DNA of 64,000 nucleotides from Tetragonia tetragonoides (Eukaryota > Streptophyta > Magnoliopsida > Caryophyllales > Aizoaceae), in NCBI GenBank assembly GCA_038025085.1, contig CM076150.1, positions 374,501-438,500 of the forward strand. The letters run 5' to 3'. A program made the position numbers and the translations under genes. Positions 48,005 through 59,913 of this stretch are shown here, one piece after another (position 1 is the first letter of the stretch; each line of letters opens with the position of its first letter). The notes beneath the pieces were generated by a model. That model was given only the letters and a program-made list of their open reading frames with translations, did not search any database and was not told where the DNA came from.

Positions 48005-50163
48005 CCCCAAGGGTCTTCTATGTCCTCTAAGGATGTCCCATGCGATGTGGTACAAAAATATCCACTTTCGTTCTAGGGCCTCCTGGAAGCTCAAAAAACG
48101 TGGATTATAGCCTTCATTTTCGACTTCACGGGGCTTGGGTATATTTTTCCCAAACTTATCCCGGACCGGATAAGCGACCCCAAGGGCCTCTCATGTCCCC
48201 TACCGGTGTTCCGTGCGATCCGGTGCAAAAATATCCACCTTCGTTCCGAGGCCTCCCGGAAGCTCAAAAAATGTGGATTATAGCCTTCATTTTCGGCTTC
48301 ACGAGACTCAGGTGTCATTTTTGCCGAAACTTCTTTGGGGTTTCTGCCATGACCCTAGAAGACCCTCGGTGCCCCGGGAGCGTCATCCGGATCCCCAAAC
48401 ATCGATATCACCCATGTCTTTGGTGTTTCGACTTTTATATTAGTGTCCCGTAAAACGCCCTTCCAAGCATATATAGGGTCCGAATAAGGACCACAAGGGC
48501 CTCCCATGTCCCCTAGAGGCATTCCGTGCGATGTGATGCGAAAATATCCACCTTCGTTCCGGGGCCTCCCGGAAGCTCGAAAAACATGGATATAACCTTC
48601 GTTTTTGGCATCCCGGGGCTCGGGTGCCATTTTTGCCCAAACTTATCCGAGGGGTCTACCATGACCCTAGAGGACCCCTCGATGCCCCGACAACGTCATT
48701 CGGATCACCGAACTTCGATATCACCCATGCCTTTGGTGTTCCGACTCTTACATTAGTGTCCCATAAAACGCCCTTCCAAGCCTATCAGGGACGGATAAGC
48801 AACCCAAAAGGCCTCCCATATCCCCTACGAGTGTTCCGTGCGATGTGGTGCGAAAATATCCACCTTCATTCTGAGGCCTCCCGAAAGCTCAAAAAACGTG
48901 GATTAATAGCCTTCATTTTCGGCTTCACGAGACTCGGATGCCATTTTTGCCCAAACTTCTCCGGGAGGGTCTACCATGACCCTAGAGGACCCTCGGTGCC
49001 CCGAAAGCGGCATCCGGATCCCCAAACTTCGATATCACCCTATGCCTTTGGTGTTTCGACTCTTACATTAGTGTCCCGTAAAACGTCATTCCAAGCCTCT
49101 CAGGGACCGGATAAGCGACCCCAAGGGTCTCCCCTGTCCCATAGGAGTGTTCCATGAGATGTGGTGCGAAAATATCCACCTTCGTTCCGGGGCCTTACGG
49201 AAGCTCGAAAAACGTGGATTATAACCTTCGTTTTCAGCATCCCGGGGCTCGAGTGTCATTTTTGCCCAAATTTATCCAGGGAGTCTATCATGACCCTAGA
49301 GGACCCTCAGTGCCCCGGGATCGTCATCCAGACCCCAAACTTCGATATCACCATTCTTTTGGTGTTCCGACTCTTATATTAGTGTCCAGTAAAACGCCCT
49401 TCCAAGACTATCAGGGACCAGATAAGCAACCCCAATGGCCTCCATTGTCCCCTAGGGGTGTTCCATGCGATGTGGTGCAAAAATATCTACCTTCGTTGCA
49501 AGACCTCCCAAAAGTCCAAAAAACGTGGGTTATAGTCTTTGTTTTCGGCTTCGCGGGGCCCCGGTGTCATTTTTGCCCAAACTTTTTCGGAGGGTCTACG
49601 ATGATCCTCAAGGACCCTCGGTGTCACGGAAGGGTCATCTGCATCCCCGAACTTTAATATCACCCATGCATTTGGTCTTCCATCTCTTACACTACTCTCC
49701 CGTAAAACACTATTCTAAGCCTATTAGGACCTGACAAAACAGTTCCGAGTGCCTCCCACGTCCCATTATTGTGTTCCGTGCGATGTGATGCAAAAATACC
49801 CACTTTCGTTCCGGGGCCTCCCCGAAGCCCAAAAAACGTAGATTATAGCCTTCGTTTTCGGCTTCCAGGGTCGGGTGTCATTTCTGCCTAAACTTATCTG
49901 AGGGGTCTATCATGATCCTAGAGGACTCTCGGTGCCCCGGAAGGATCCGAATGCCCGAACTTTAGTATCACCCATGCCTTTGATGTTCGACCTTTACATT
50001 GGTGTCCCATAAAAACGCCCTTAAAAACCTATTAGGGACCCGATAACGGTTCACAGGAGCCTCTTATATTCCACAAGGGTGTTTCGTGTGATATATTGCA
50101 AAAATATATCCATTCATTCAGGGTCATCCTAGACGCCCAAAATACGTGGATTATAGCCTTGAG
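48005..50163 (-). repeat. Short satellite array, ~7 units, inverted relative to the main array
   Basis: Reverse complement of the 12-32 kb satellite: GTTCCGTGCGATGTGGTGCG, AAAATATCCACCTTCGTTCC and TCGATATCACCCATGCCTTT recur in order. GCGATGTGGT landmarks near 48040, 48214, 48527, 48839, 49155, 49467 and 49779 are 312-316 bp apart, except a shortened first step of about 174 bp. Homology decays at about 50100-50163. Long open frames here (for example 48624-49657, plus strand) are reading through the satellite, not genes. Confidence 0.95.
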
Positions 50164-51030
50164 TACTGTACCTACAATATTTTCATCTTTAAAATCTAAC
50201 TGTTTGATGTATGTCTTTTGAAGTTATGCAAAACAGTGAAAGTAAAGTTTGTTGAGTTTTCATGATAGCAAATACAAACACTAGAGAAAAAGGAGTAAAT
50301 ATTTGGGTAGCTACTCTATAAGTAGAATTGTCCAGGTTTACTAGTTACCACTAATTAATTGATAAAATACAAAATTGCAAAACTAGTGGAAGGAATTCAT
50401 TTTGCGTGGACGAAAAAGAAGAGATGACTAACAATAATAAGACAAGAAGGGAGTATTATTATTTTCCACTAAGCTAGCTACTCCCTGTTCCTCCCAACAA
50501 CTTATCTACTGTATGCACCAAAAGTTATATACTCAACAACATAATTAGATTAGACGACAGATGTGAGCTTGCAGAATTGGCTGCTTCCTCAATTAATATG
50601 TTTTCCACTCATAAGCCAAGTCACCAGGGAAAGATAGGGAAAGTTATTATTACTGTAAAATGCGTTTCAAACTCTGCTGAAAGCACTTATTACTTATTAT
50701 TACTTATTAGTACTTATATTGATTAATATTACTAGAATGTTAATTAATCAAAGAATTCATAATAAAGAAATATCATATTCATGGCAGTGGCAGGGGACGT
50801 AGACTATAGAGTACAGTGTAGATTTGTAACACGGGTCACGTGACGAGCAGCAAGATACGACTTTTTCCTACTTGTATTAATTTATTTTCGGCTAAAAATT
50901 GCCATTTCCTACTAGTCTATACTCCCAACTAAACCACAAACCAAACCCCAGCCAAAAAGAAAGAAAGAATGTTAAACAGAGTGAGAAAATAAGCAAGTGA
51001 TTTTAGTGGAGCAATACAATCACAAATTTT
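50164..51030. other. Upstream spacer of the F-box gene
   Basis: AT-rich sequence with a small TTACTTATTA microsatellite (about 50687-50715). No gene is seen. Confidence 0.35.
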
Positions 51031-51032
51031 CG

Positions 51033-51128
51033 TATAAGAGGGTCTTAATATGAGTCTTTTTAAACAAATGCGAGAGGCTACGCTGACTTACTATAAAGAC
51101 GGACGGATTCATATTAAGACGGCTTCAT
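51033..51128. mobile_element. Short MITE-like inverted repeat
   Basis: TATAAGAGGGTCTTAATATG on the left is matched by CATATTAAGACGGCTTCATA on the right with a few mismatches, enclosing about 45 bp. The ends start with TA, suggestive of a mariner/Stowaway type, but no clean target duplication was confirmed. Confidence 0.4.
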
Positions 51129-51885
51129 AAAAGATGCCAAATAGCACCCTTCAAAAAAGAAGAAAAATACAGTATTTAGAAGGAAGGAAATAAATGAATG
51201 GCGGGTTTGACCCGTAAAAATGGAGTGAGGAAGTGGAGGAATTAATGACTTGACAAAGGTTTGTCTGTCTTCTTCTCTTCTCTCAATTCTCATGGCTTAT
51301 CGTCAGAGTAGTTGGGGGGATACTCATTAGATCTCATTAATCTCTGTCTCTCTCTCTGTAATTTAATTACTACTGGGCTGGCTGGTATACGTTACTGTTC
51401 AAAAAGTACCATCATTTTTATTGAGCTTGATTTTACACACCCACTTTCTCTGTCCTCCCCAAACCCAAAAATGTCAAGTTTTTTGGTGAAATTTTGTGAT
51501 GTGAGTGTCTGATACCCAGTCGTAATATCTTCAATTAAGCATTGTCTTATTTTTGGAAGTACGTAGAGAGAAAGAGAGAGAGAGAAAGAGAGAGAGAGAA
51601 AGGGAAGCAGTAGCATTCACGTTTTTGAAGCTTTACCCAGTTCTGTAACTCCTGTTGAACTCAAGCCCTCTTATTGTTTGCATTTCAAGAAACTGAAAGG
51701 AAAAAACTTGAAAAAAAAGGGAAGAAAAACTGTGTTTTTGATTCACTTGGCAGTGAAAGACTTTTGAGTTGGATCGGATTCGAATTTTGAAGATGAAATC
51801 ATAGTGGATCCTGTTCTTTAATGTTGGTGGGTCTAAAAGAGAGAAAATCTGGAATATTTGCATTGATGAATTTGTGATTTTGACT

Positions 51886-54800
51886 ATGGAGCGTGGCGTT
51901 GAAGTGTCACCAAATGCACAGAGGGCTTTTCGACAAGCTCCCCTTGTAAGCTAATTACTTCCTCTTTTGTTTCCCCTTTTTGTTCTTTAAGTTTTATACA
52001 ATTTCATGTGACACCCAGATGGGTTTTCCCCTCAACTTGCCCAAATGCGTTTCTGATTTTCTGGATTTTGATGATTGTTGTGCCTTCAATTTCGCAAAGT
52101 TCTCGACTTTGTCCTTTCAGCGCAGTTTGAACATGTTGGGTTTAGGTTTCGAAATTTTGATGGCCTACTTTTGAATTGTTTTAGTTGATGCTACTGGCTA
52201 AACTAATGCTATTTGTGTAATTTGTTTGGGTTTACTGCTAGTGGTTCCTGGTGCCTACATTTTCATTTATGTTTTTTCTTTTGTTGATGGGAGATGAGGG
52301 AGAGAATTACCAGGAAGTGTTCCTCATTTAGGGGCCGTTTGGTTGGGTGTAATGATTAAGGGGGTAATGGAATGGATTTTTAGGCTAAAATGGAAGGTAT
52401 GTGAGGTAGTGGGGATTAGATTTTTTGAGAAAGAGGGTAATGATTACCCACATTTGAGGGATAATTGAAACCCACCTCCCCATAGGTAATGATATTCCCC
52501 CATTTTTCTTCATTTTCTCCAATACCCCCTCTTAGTCATTACCCTCATCACCACTTCACATTACTATTTTAGCCTACAAATCCATTCCATTACCCCCTTA
52601 ATCATTACCCCTAACCAAACGGCCCCTTAGTCATTTCCTTTGTTGCAAATAGAGTTTATGTGCCTAATGATAGCTCTGAATGGTTCACTTCTCAAATCCC
52701 TCATAAGCAGTCTCCTTTTTCACATTCTGTATACTCTATTGTTTGTACAAATTAGTAAAATACCCCTGTGATGCTAGTTGCACCTCCCCCCCCCCCCTAG
52801 TGGGACAAAACTTCAAAGTCCAATTTCTTTGATCTTTTTTTCTTTGGATATCTAACAAAGTGAATAATGTTCGATACGAGTCCTTTCGTGCATGGCATTT
52901 GCGTAGAAAAAAACTAAATAGCTAATTGAGTGCAAGGTACTAAAATTTTAGATTACCTGTTGCCTGTTTCTGTTCCATGGGTAAAACAATGGTTGATTTT
53001 GAGATGCCAAAAAGAATATAAACTAGTAGCATTCCATGCGAAGATAGTGGTTTTTCTAGTTGTAATATTAATATTTTCCTTCGTGCCTTTTCTCTTTTTT
53101 ATTTGTGATTGACTAATGAAGAAGGTGTTAGGGAGAGAGTCAATTTTACTTGAACTAGTGTTGATTTTGATTGCAAGTCAAGGGGATAGGATGTAGAATA
53201 CAAGGGCCAAAGGAAAGTATTATGAGTGAAGAAGAACACTGATTTTGTGGAGTGTGGAGACTTATTACACTAGTTGGTGTTAACTGTTAAGAGCATAGCC
53301 TCTGGTGTGTCTTATATGAAAAGTTTTTCCTTCCAAGAGAATATTTGCAGACCTTTGTTTGTCACAAAGGTGAACTATTGTAGTTGATACTTTTTTTGTT
53401 TGCAACACAGGATCCATTCTCCTCTGAGTAAAGGAACTAGACACACCAGTTAAGATGCCAAAGAGCGTGTGGCTCAGCTGTATAGTAATGGCCTTCTTTG
53501 CCAGAGGTCCTGGGTTCAATTCCAGGGCTCTTAACCTCTTTGTTTAGGAGGTGGAGACGGCATAACAAATTGGGCCCTGTTTCTTTTCTGTTGTGGCCTT
53601 CACCCCAGGGGAAAAGATGGTTCTCCTAAAATGATATTTTCTTTACTTCAACCTCTCTTGCTATATGCTATGGGAAAATTACACCAGTAGTATGCATTTA
53701 CTTTTGTTCTAACTTCTAAGCGTGTATTGTAAGAACTATTTGTTTAATCTTAAACGATGATTATTTCTATTTGGTTAATAAAATTCGATAGTATTTTGGC
53801 CTAGGACTAGATGATTTAGTGTCAATATAGGTACAAACAAAGTAATGGTGGAGGAGGGGAGAGAATCTGAGGAATGTAGCAAGAGTTGCCCAAGGCAGCC
53901 ACTTGAGCTTAAGGGCAACATGTACTAACAGGCATCAGCCTGCTTTCATTTTATAGGCTCAGATGGCCTATGTTACATGGACTTGTTGACTGTCTGATAC
54001 CAATATCTGTTGAGGTCCCTGACTTACCTATGTTCCAAAACTTTTGCTTGTTTTCCGCTTAAATATATGTGTCCTAAGTGTAGCTGTGTTTTAGTATTTG
54101 AAACTAGTAATAGCATTTAAAGAGCTGCAATTTCATGTCAGTTAGTTTGGGAATCCTATTCTAACAACAAATGCGTTCTAACAATGTCAAGTGTACTCAC
54201 TGAGCTACCTGTTGTACTTGAGGGAGGCAGTAGTATGTGACAGCGCTCTAAATTTGTACTTATAGCCAAATAGTTGAAATTTCAGTTGCTTTTGGGAGTT
54301 GTTGGATCCTTTTTCAGAAGCAAATTTGTTGTGTATTTTCTTGAGACTTATCTCGTATGGTAGCCAAGTTATGACTGCTTTTTCTTGCGGGGGCACCGTC
54401 TACACCAATTATCATTGATTTCTTTTTCCTGGAAATGTTTCCTCTACAAGTTCATATAATAGATAGCTAGCGTTCTCTCTGATGAGCTGGTGGCATTGGT
54501 ATTGTGTATAGAGCCTTAGAAGTATTAAGGGAGTGTTTATCACTGTCAAAGTATTGCAAGTACAATATTATCCCTGTACGGATATGAATTTCTCATAATC
54601 GCACCTACTTCTGGGTTAGATTGATCAAATTTGCTAATACGTATTCTTATAGGGCATAGATGCATTTTGAGTTGCTCATTTCTCCCATGTATTTTTGTTT
54701 CTTTATTGATTTCTTAATCTCTTGCATTCTCATTTATGAGCAATTGTTCCAGGTTGATTCTGTATCCTGCTACTGCAAGGTGGACGCCGGTTTAAAAACA

Positions 54801-56003
54801 GTTGCTGGTGCAAGAAGATTTGTTTCGGGGTCAAAGATCTGTATACAACCAGATATCAATCCCCGTGCCCACAAGACCAAGAACTCTCGCAGGGAGAGGA
54901 ATCGAGTTCAACCACCTCTCTTGCCTGGCCTCCCCGATGATCTTGCTATTGCTTGTCTCGTACGAGTTCCACGTGTGGAGCACCGAAAGCTCCGTCTAGT
55001 TTGCAAAAGATGGCACCGTCTCCTCTCGGGAAACTACTACTATTCTCTCAGGAAGAACCTTGGAATGGCAGAAGAGTGGGTATATGTCATGAAAAGGGAC
55101 CGGGATGGAAAGATTTCATGGCATGCCTTTGATCCTAATTACCAGCTCTGGCAACCTCTTCCACCTGTTCCTGTTGAGTATTCTGAAGCCCAAGGGTTTG
55201 GATGTGCTGTTCTAAGTGGATGCCATCTTTACTTGTTTGGAGGTGAGGATCCACTTAGGGGGTCCATGAGACGTGTTGTATTTTATAATGCAAGGACAAA
55301 TAAGTGGCACTCAGCACCTAGCATGATCCGTAGGCGTCATTGCTTTGGCTCTTGCGTCATAGATAACTGTCTTTATGTGGCAGGTGGTGAATGTGAAGGA
55401 ATCCAAAGGGCTCTACGTTCTGCTGAAGTTTATGACCCAAACAGGAACAAGTGGAGTTCGATCGTGGATATGAGCGCGGGGATGGTCCCTTTCATAGGAG
55501 TTGTGTATAATGGAAAGTGGTACTTAAAGGGACTAGGTACACATCGTCAGGTGATGAGTGAGGCTTATAATCCTGAAATGAACACTTGGACCTCTGTTAA
55601 TGATGGAATGATTGCAGGTTGGAGAAACCCTAGCACCACAATGAATGGGCAACTCTATTCGATAGACTGCAGGGATGGGTGCAAGCTCAGGGTTTATGAT
55701 GAAGTAGCCGATACTTGGAACAAGTTTATAGATAGTAAGCTTCATCTTGGGAGTTCCCGAGCTTTAGAGGCAGCTGCACTTGTCCCCCTTAGTGCGAAGC
55801 TTTGCATTATCCGTAACAACATGAGCATCAGTCTGGTTGATGTCTCAAGTCCTGATAAACATGTGGAGAGTAATCCACACCTGTGGGAGAATATTGCTGG
55901 AAAAGGTCATTTCAGGACACTGGTCACGAATCTATGGTCGAGCATAGCGGGCCGAAGTGGTTTGAAGAGTCATATTGTGCATTGCCAGGTCCTTCAAGCT
56001 TGA
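51886..56003 (+). CDS. F-box/kelch-repeat protein (At1g67480-like)
   Basis: Two coding exons join in phase: 51886-51945 and 54753-56003, giving 436 residues across a 2.8-kb intron. The product should be a substrate receptor of an SCF ubiquitin ligase. Seen: a conserved N-terminal block (VDSVSCYCKVDAGLKTVAGA, residues 21-40), a basic stretch KTKNSRRERNR, an F-box at about 76-120 (PLLPGLPDDLAIACLVRVPR then LRLVCKRWHRLL), and then about four kelch repeats including HLYLFGGEDPLRGSMRRV and LYVAGGECEGIQRALRSAEV. It ends HIVHCQVLQA as in the Arabidopsis homologue as I remember it. The ATG at 51886 gives MERGVEVSPNAQRAF. A CT/GA-rich tract at 51340-51603 is likely 5' UTR. The intron holds a Tourist MITE and a SINE-like sequence. 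Confidence 0.93.
52328..52629. mobile_element. Tourist-like MITE with very long arms, in the F-box gene intron
   Basis: Element 52331-52626 (296 bp) is flanked by TTA on both sides. It starts GGGGCCGTTTGGTTGGGTGT and ends CCTAACCAAACGGCCCC. The arms stay complementary for over 100 bp (GTAATGATTAAGGGGGTAAT against ATTACCCCCTTAATCATTAC), so a transcript would fold as a near-continuous hairpin. Confidence 0.85.
53455..53640 (+). mobile_element. Putative tRNA-derived SINE
   Basis: A box A-like stretch (TGGCTCAGCTGTATAG, about 53471) and a box B-like stretch (GGGTTCAATTCC, about 53513) have the spacing of an RNA polymerase III promoter. The sequence between them does not fold as a tRNA. A non-tRNA body with TAGGAGGTGGAGACGGCATA follows. 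Boundaries and target duplication were not resolved. Confidence 0.4.
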
Positions 56004-56983
56004 GAAGCAATGTACATTGCTTCTCGTATAGTAGATTTGTTCAGTTTTTATTCGGACGAGCATTATAGTATAGGTTCATTATATGCAAGTCACCATGTGC
56101 TACTGTATGCTTATGTGGCATATGATCTGAAATTCTTCAAGGTTCAAAAGCTTCAGAACCGAAGGTTTTTTTGCTGCCCATCCTACTCAATGGAGCAGCT
56201 ATCTCTCCTCGCTTTTCAGAACATGATGTCTGTTTTGCTGCAGCAACCAACAGTCTATCCATCCCGTCGTTTTGTACATTGATCCACAGGGCAAAGAGGA
56301 AATTGCAACAAGCTAGCTAGTTTAGCACTGAAAGGAAAAAGAACATCACAAAGCAGGCAGTAGATCCTGGTTGGTTCAGTGTGTGTTTTCTGCCGTCCTT
56401 GCAGAAGGCTGAGTTTGCAGCTGATGGCATTCTTAGTTCTAGGTGCTCGATTCCTGAGTGAGATAGTTTCCAGTTTCATATGAACATGTAAATCCTGTTA
56501 GCAAGAATCTGCAGATTGTGCATGATTCAGGGACTTGATCGTAGTAATACATGGAATATATGCCTTAATTCCTGTGTTGTAAATTTCTCTTTTTTCTCTC
56601 TTTTTTTCTTTTTTGAGTTACTCAGTTTTTTTTTTGTCATGATAATATTAATAGTATCTGGGCCCTGGGGATTAGCTGTTTTTACACTTGTGGCCCTTAT
56701 ATATGAGAATTCAGGCATTCTAAATACTGACTTGGATCTGATTATAGATATCATCAGATTCTTATACTCATATTCATCCTGATAAAGGCTTCTGATGACC
56801 GAACAAGTAGTCATTGTCAATTTGTCATTATCCTGCCAGATTGAGTCCTACAACATGCATGTTATGCTTTGCAAATTGATTGTCTAAATTATTATCTGAC
56901 AACACAAATGCATATCCATCATTGACATAAGTGCTCATTCATTATACAGCATAACTAACATGCAGGTAATCAAACAGCTGGGA
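56004..56983. other. 3' UTR of the F-box gene and convergent spacer
   Basis: Mostly unique sequence containing the F-box gene 3' UTR on the plus side and the DUF538 gene 3' UTR on the minus side. No additional gene or repeat is evident. Confidence 0.4.
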
Positions 56984-57529
56984 TCAGACTACAGGATTGT
57001 ACAAAGCATTGTAGTAATTGACCCAAGAGGACTTTCCATTTGATGGAGAGCAAACCTTTTTGATACAAGTGGGTATGGTCTCAAACTGTTGAGCAGGCAA
57101 TTTCTTGCTCAAAGCTCCAACATAGAACTCAACCATGCTTGAATCTGAGTCGATGTTGAGACCTGTAACAGAAAGCCAGATGAAGAGCATCTTGGCTTGA
57201 ATCCCTGAAACATGGGCTATTTTTCCATAGCTGAGCTTGCCCTTGATGACCTTGTCATAGTACACAAGCTGGTCATCGAATTTTACATAACATGAGTGCT
57301 CCATCTCAACCATGAAGCTGCCATCATCTGAGGAGAGAGAAAAGGTCTTCACAGCATTTGGCACGATGCCCTTTGGGATGTTGTAGGTTGGCAGGATGTC
57401 GTGGATGTCCGGGGAAACGTCGATATGGTTGGCTGGACGGTGGGGATTGGAGATGCTGAGGGAGGAAAGAGGGAGTAAAGAAATCACCAAGAGGTAGGTT
57501 GAGTGCAGAAAACTCCAAGAGATTGCCAT
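56984..57529 (-). CDS. DUF538 secreted protein
   Basis: A single-exon frame of 181 residues. The N terminus (MAISWSFLHSTYLLVISLLP then LSSLS) is a signal peptide, so the product should enter the secretory pathway. The rest is a typical plant DUF538 domain: DILPTYNIPKGIVPNAVKTF, then VEMEHSCYVKFDDQLVYYDK, the segment GKLSYGKIAHVSGIQAKMLF, and the C-terminal pair of cysteines in PTCIKKVC. The length of about 150-180 residues fits the family. Its biochemical role is not established as far as I know; some members affect trichome and stress traits. It is convergent with the F-box gene. Confidence 0.92.
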   Translation of the reverse strand: MAISWSFLHSTYLLVISLLPLSSLSISNPHRPANHIDVSPDIHDILPTYNIPKGIVPNAVKTFSLSSDDGSFMVEMEHSCYVKFDDQLVYYDKVIKGKLSYGKIAHVSGIQAKMLFIWLSVTGLNIDSDSSMVEFYVGALSKKLPAQQFETIPTCIKKVCSPSNGKSSWVNYYNALYNPVV

Positions 57530-58063
57530 TGATGGTCTCTAAGTTGCCAAGGGGCTGTTGACTCAGGACGCTTATAACTTGGAATAAAACTTAATACTAG
57601 TGTGGCGAATTACCTAAACATCCCTGAGTTGCTCCCTGTTGCAAGTTGCAACGTGCAAGTATTTAGGTAAAACAGTAATAGTTGTATATCTTGGGTTCAG
57701 ATCCTCTATGGTTTATAGCAGAGGTGCAGTCCTTCTCTTCTCTATCTCTCCACTCCAACCACCTAACTTCCCTGCAATCCAATGGCTTCGAAAAGAGAGA
57801 CTCATCCTATGGTAAGATTTAGAGGACTACGTCTTTGCTGTTCTTTCAAGAATTGCACAAGATCCTCACCCGTATATCTCTTGGTAAGAAAGTTGGTGTT
57901 TATTTTTTGTATTCCCAATAGGTAAGATGTCACCTACTACCTAGTTTCCTCGAGTAGATTTGTTTAAGTTGAATCAATCAAGTTGGGGAGGGTAAGTCCA
58001 TATTCTGGTAAGCTAATGCTTTCTCATCCATACGGTTATTTATAATCAATCAAAATTCAAATG
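57530..58063. other. Spacer with a half MITE-like end
   Basis: Upstream of the DUF538 gene. The phrase GGTTCAGATCCTCTATGGTT near 57692 resembles the left end of the element at 61498, but no matching right end was found. Confidence 0.35.
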
Positions 58064-58490
58064 TCACAAAACCTTGTTTAGAGGGTGAGGATGAGAGTGA
58101 TGAGGATTGAGAGGAAGGCCTCTAACACCACCAGCAGCAGGAGAGAGAGAAACAGAAGAAGGCATATGATTATGATGATTATGAGAAGGATGCAAAAACG
58201 GGCCACGAATTAAATGCCCAGAAGCACCAACTCCAACTCCAACCCCAACTCCAACCCCAGTGCCACTGCCTCCTCCAGGTGGGTACGCCTGATCATGTAA
58301 TGGTGGCCGAACGAGGCCAGTTCTCGGTGTCGGGAGCAAACCCCGGCCCGTGGAGACTAAAGGGTACGGCACTGGTGGTGGGTCGGAGGGTTTACTAATT
58401 TGGGGACGGTGGTGAGTTTGGGTTTGGGTTTGGGTTTGGGTTTGAAAGAGTGTAATGTGGGGTTGTTGGTGACGTGGGTGAGGTGGTCAA
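58064..58490 (-). CDS. Uncertain proline/glycine-rich frame, possible last exon or pseudogene
   Basis: From just after a stop at about 58493 to TGA at 58064, the minus strand has an open frame rich in Pro, His, Gln and Gly. It runs through a TQTQTQ stretch made by a TTTGGG repeat (about 58422-58445), then SKPSDPPPVPYPLVSTGRGL, a GVGVGVG stretch and HSHPHPLNKVL. A second open frame (ATG at 58623, ending 58357) overlaps it with a different phase and contains MALKDMTHISTIWDSCCLHN. Either a spliced gene whose upstream exon I cannot place, or a frameshifted pseudogene. The product is not recognised. Confidence 0.3.
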
Positions 58491-58623
58491 TGAATCTGAC
58501 AGCAACGGTTTGAAAATTGTGAAGACAACAAGAATCCCATATTGTGCTAATATGAGTCATATCTTTCAAAGCCATTCGTTTAGGAGGCAGTAAACAACTG
58601 GATCCATGAACCCAGCTATCCAT

Positions 58624-59040
58624 TTCATTTTATCATTTTACCAACCCCATGAGCAAATAGTGTCTTTTTAAAATTCTGCTAAACGAGGTCTTATTATGCT
58701 ATTGTGGGCTTCAGGGATTACTGAATACAGTAAAAAGACCCAAATCTCAAGCAGAAAACATGGGAGTAGATTACTGAATACAGATACATTGCGCAGAAAA
58801 TTGTCTGACAAATACCGTGGGATACTTCTAGTCTACACATTCTCTGAGACAAGTAATTTCACCAGAGAAGAGTTCTACACGATAGCCCTCGAAGCACGAG
58901 GATATGTACATAGTATACTTGTAATAAGCAGCTGGAGACCAAACGTCCATCTTGCGGCATTGGCCATCGCAAATTCTGCTATTAAAGGATGAAAAACTAC
59001 AAGGCCCTTGATGCAGAAGCGGCTTGTTGCCTATTCTGTC
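58624..59040. other. Spacer
   Basis: A 98-codon plus-strand frame at 58696-58992 has no motif or splice context and is probably chance. Confidence 0.35.
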
Positions 59041-59480
59041 AGCAGCATAGGAATTTCGTTATCGAGAGGAGGTGGAAGCTGCACATCATAGAGGGTAAAC
59101 AGAAACGCAAACAGCATTAGTTAGCAAATCAATTGGCAAAGATTATGCTAGATATTGTGCATCGAACATTTGACCATCCATTTGCATTGTATCAGCTAGT
59201 ATATCAGAAAGTAGCAGTGTGCCTTCCTATCTACATTGGAACAATTAAGACGACTAAAAAGGAATCACTCAAAAGATTTTCATGTAATTATAAATTGAGC
59301 ATTTTTATAAATATTAGTTGAATGTTTACTACTGATAACAACTGTGAGGTGGTGAGAACATCAATTCGTCAACATTTCCCATAGCATAAAAGAGGCCCAA
59401 CTCAGCGAACTGTAGTAGCCTTTTAAAGAGCTCATTCATAAGGATGTGTCTCCTTTCATGTGTTGATGACGTCATCACCA
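59041..59480 (-). CDS. Possible exons of an unrecognised minus-strand gene
   Basis: Two short coding-like stretches on the minus strand. Around 59345-59475 a frame contains HILMNELFKRLLQFAELGLF and then YAMGNVDELMFSPP. Around 59041-59088, after a good acceptor (TTTACCCTCTATGATGTGCAG without its last base), a phase-0 exon ends with LPPPLDNEIPMLLTE and a stop. A GT after YAMGN would join them in phase. Neither is recognised, and no start or further upstream exon was found. It may be a remnant gene truncated by the LINE to the right. Confidence 0.22.
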
Positions 59481-59913
59481 ACGAACAAACACAAGTTGTT
59501 GGTTGATTAATAAGAAAAGAAGTTGGATGTACGCACTATACAGCATCACCACATACATACCTACCTAACAATAACAAATAATAGCCAAGAACTCACAAAA
59601 AATAGCAACTAGCAACATACTACATGTTTAGCAGTAAACACCGAAGTATGAAACTTCCTTGAAAATTCAAGGCAGAAACTTTCACAAAGGCCATTTCTAA
59701 TGCCAACGACCCAAATCAGCAAGTTACACACTAACACCAGGCATGCTTCTGATGAAAGCAATTGCTCTCGTTTCGGATTTTGTAAAACAAATAATAATTT
59801 GTTATGACTTATTAATTAAATTTACAAATAATCGTAACCTTATCTGCTATCTTTGTGGACAGTGGTGTCAATGTGTCAATGTATCATGTGTGGCTGAATT
59901 ATTATGATACCTC

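Noticed and set aside
48040..49734. Overlapping plus-strand frames of up to 177 codons
   Set aside because: They are the inverted satellite read in its open direction, with the same repeated peptide phrases as the main array.
53471..53526. tRNA gene
   Set aside because: Box A- and box B-like motifs are present, but there is no acceptor stem or anticodon arm. A SINE is the better reading.
58422..58445. Telomeric repeat
   Set aside because: Only four TTTGGG units, not the plant TTTAGGG sequence. A local microsatellite.
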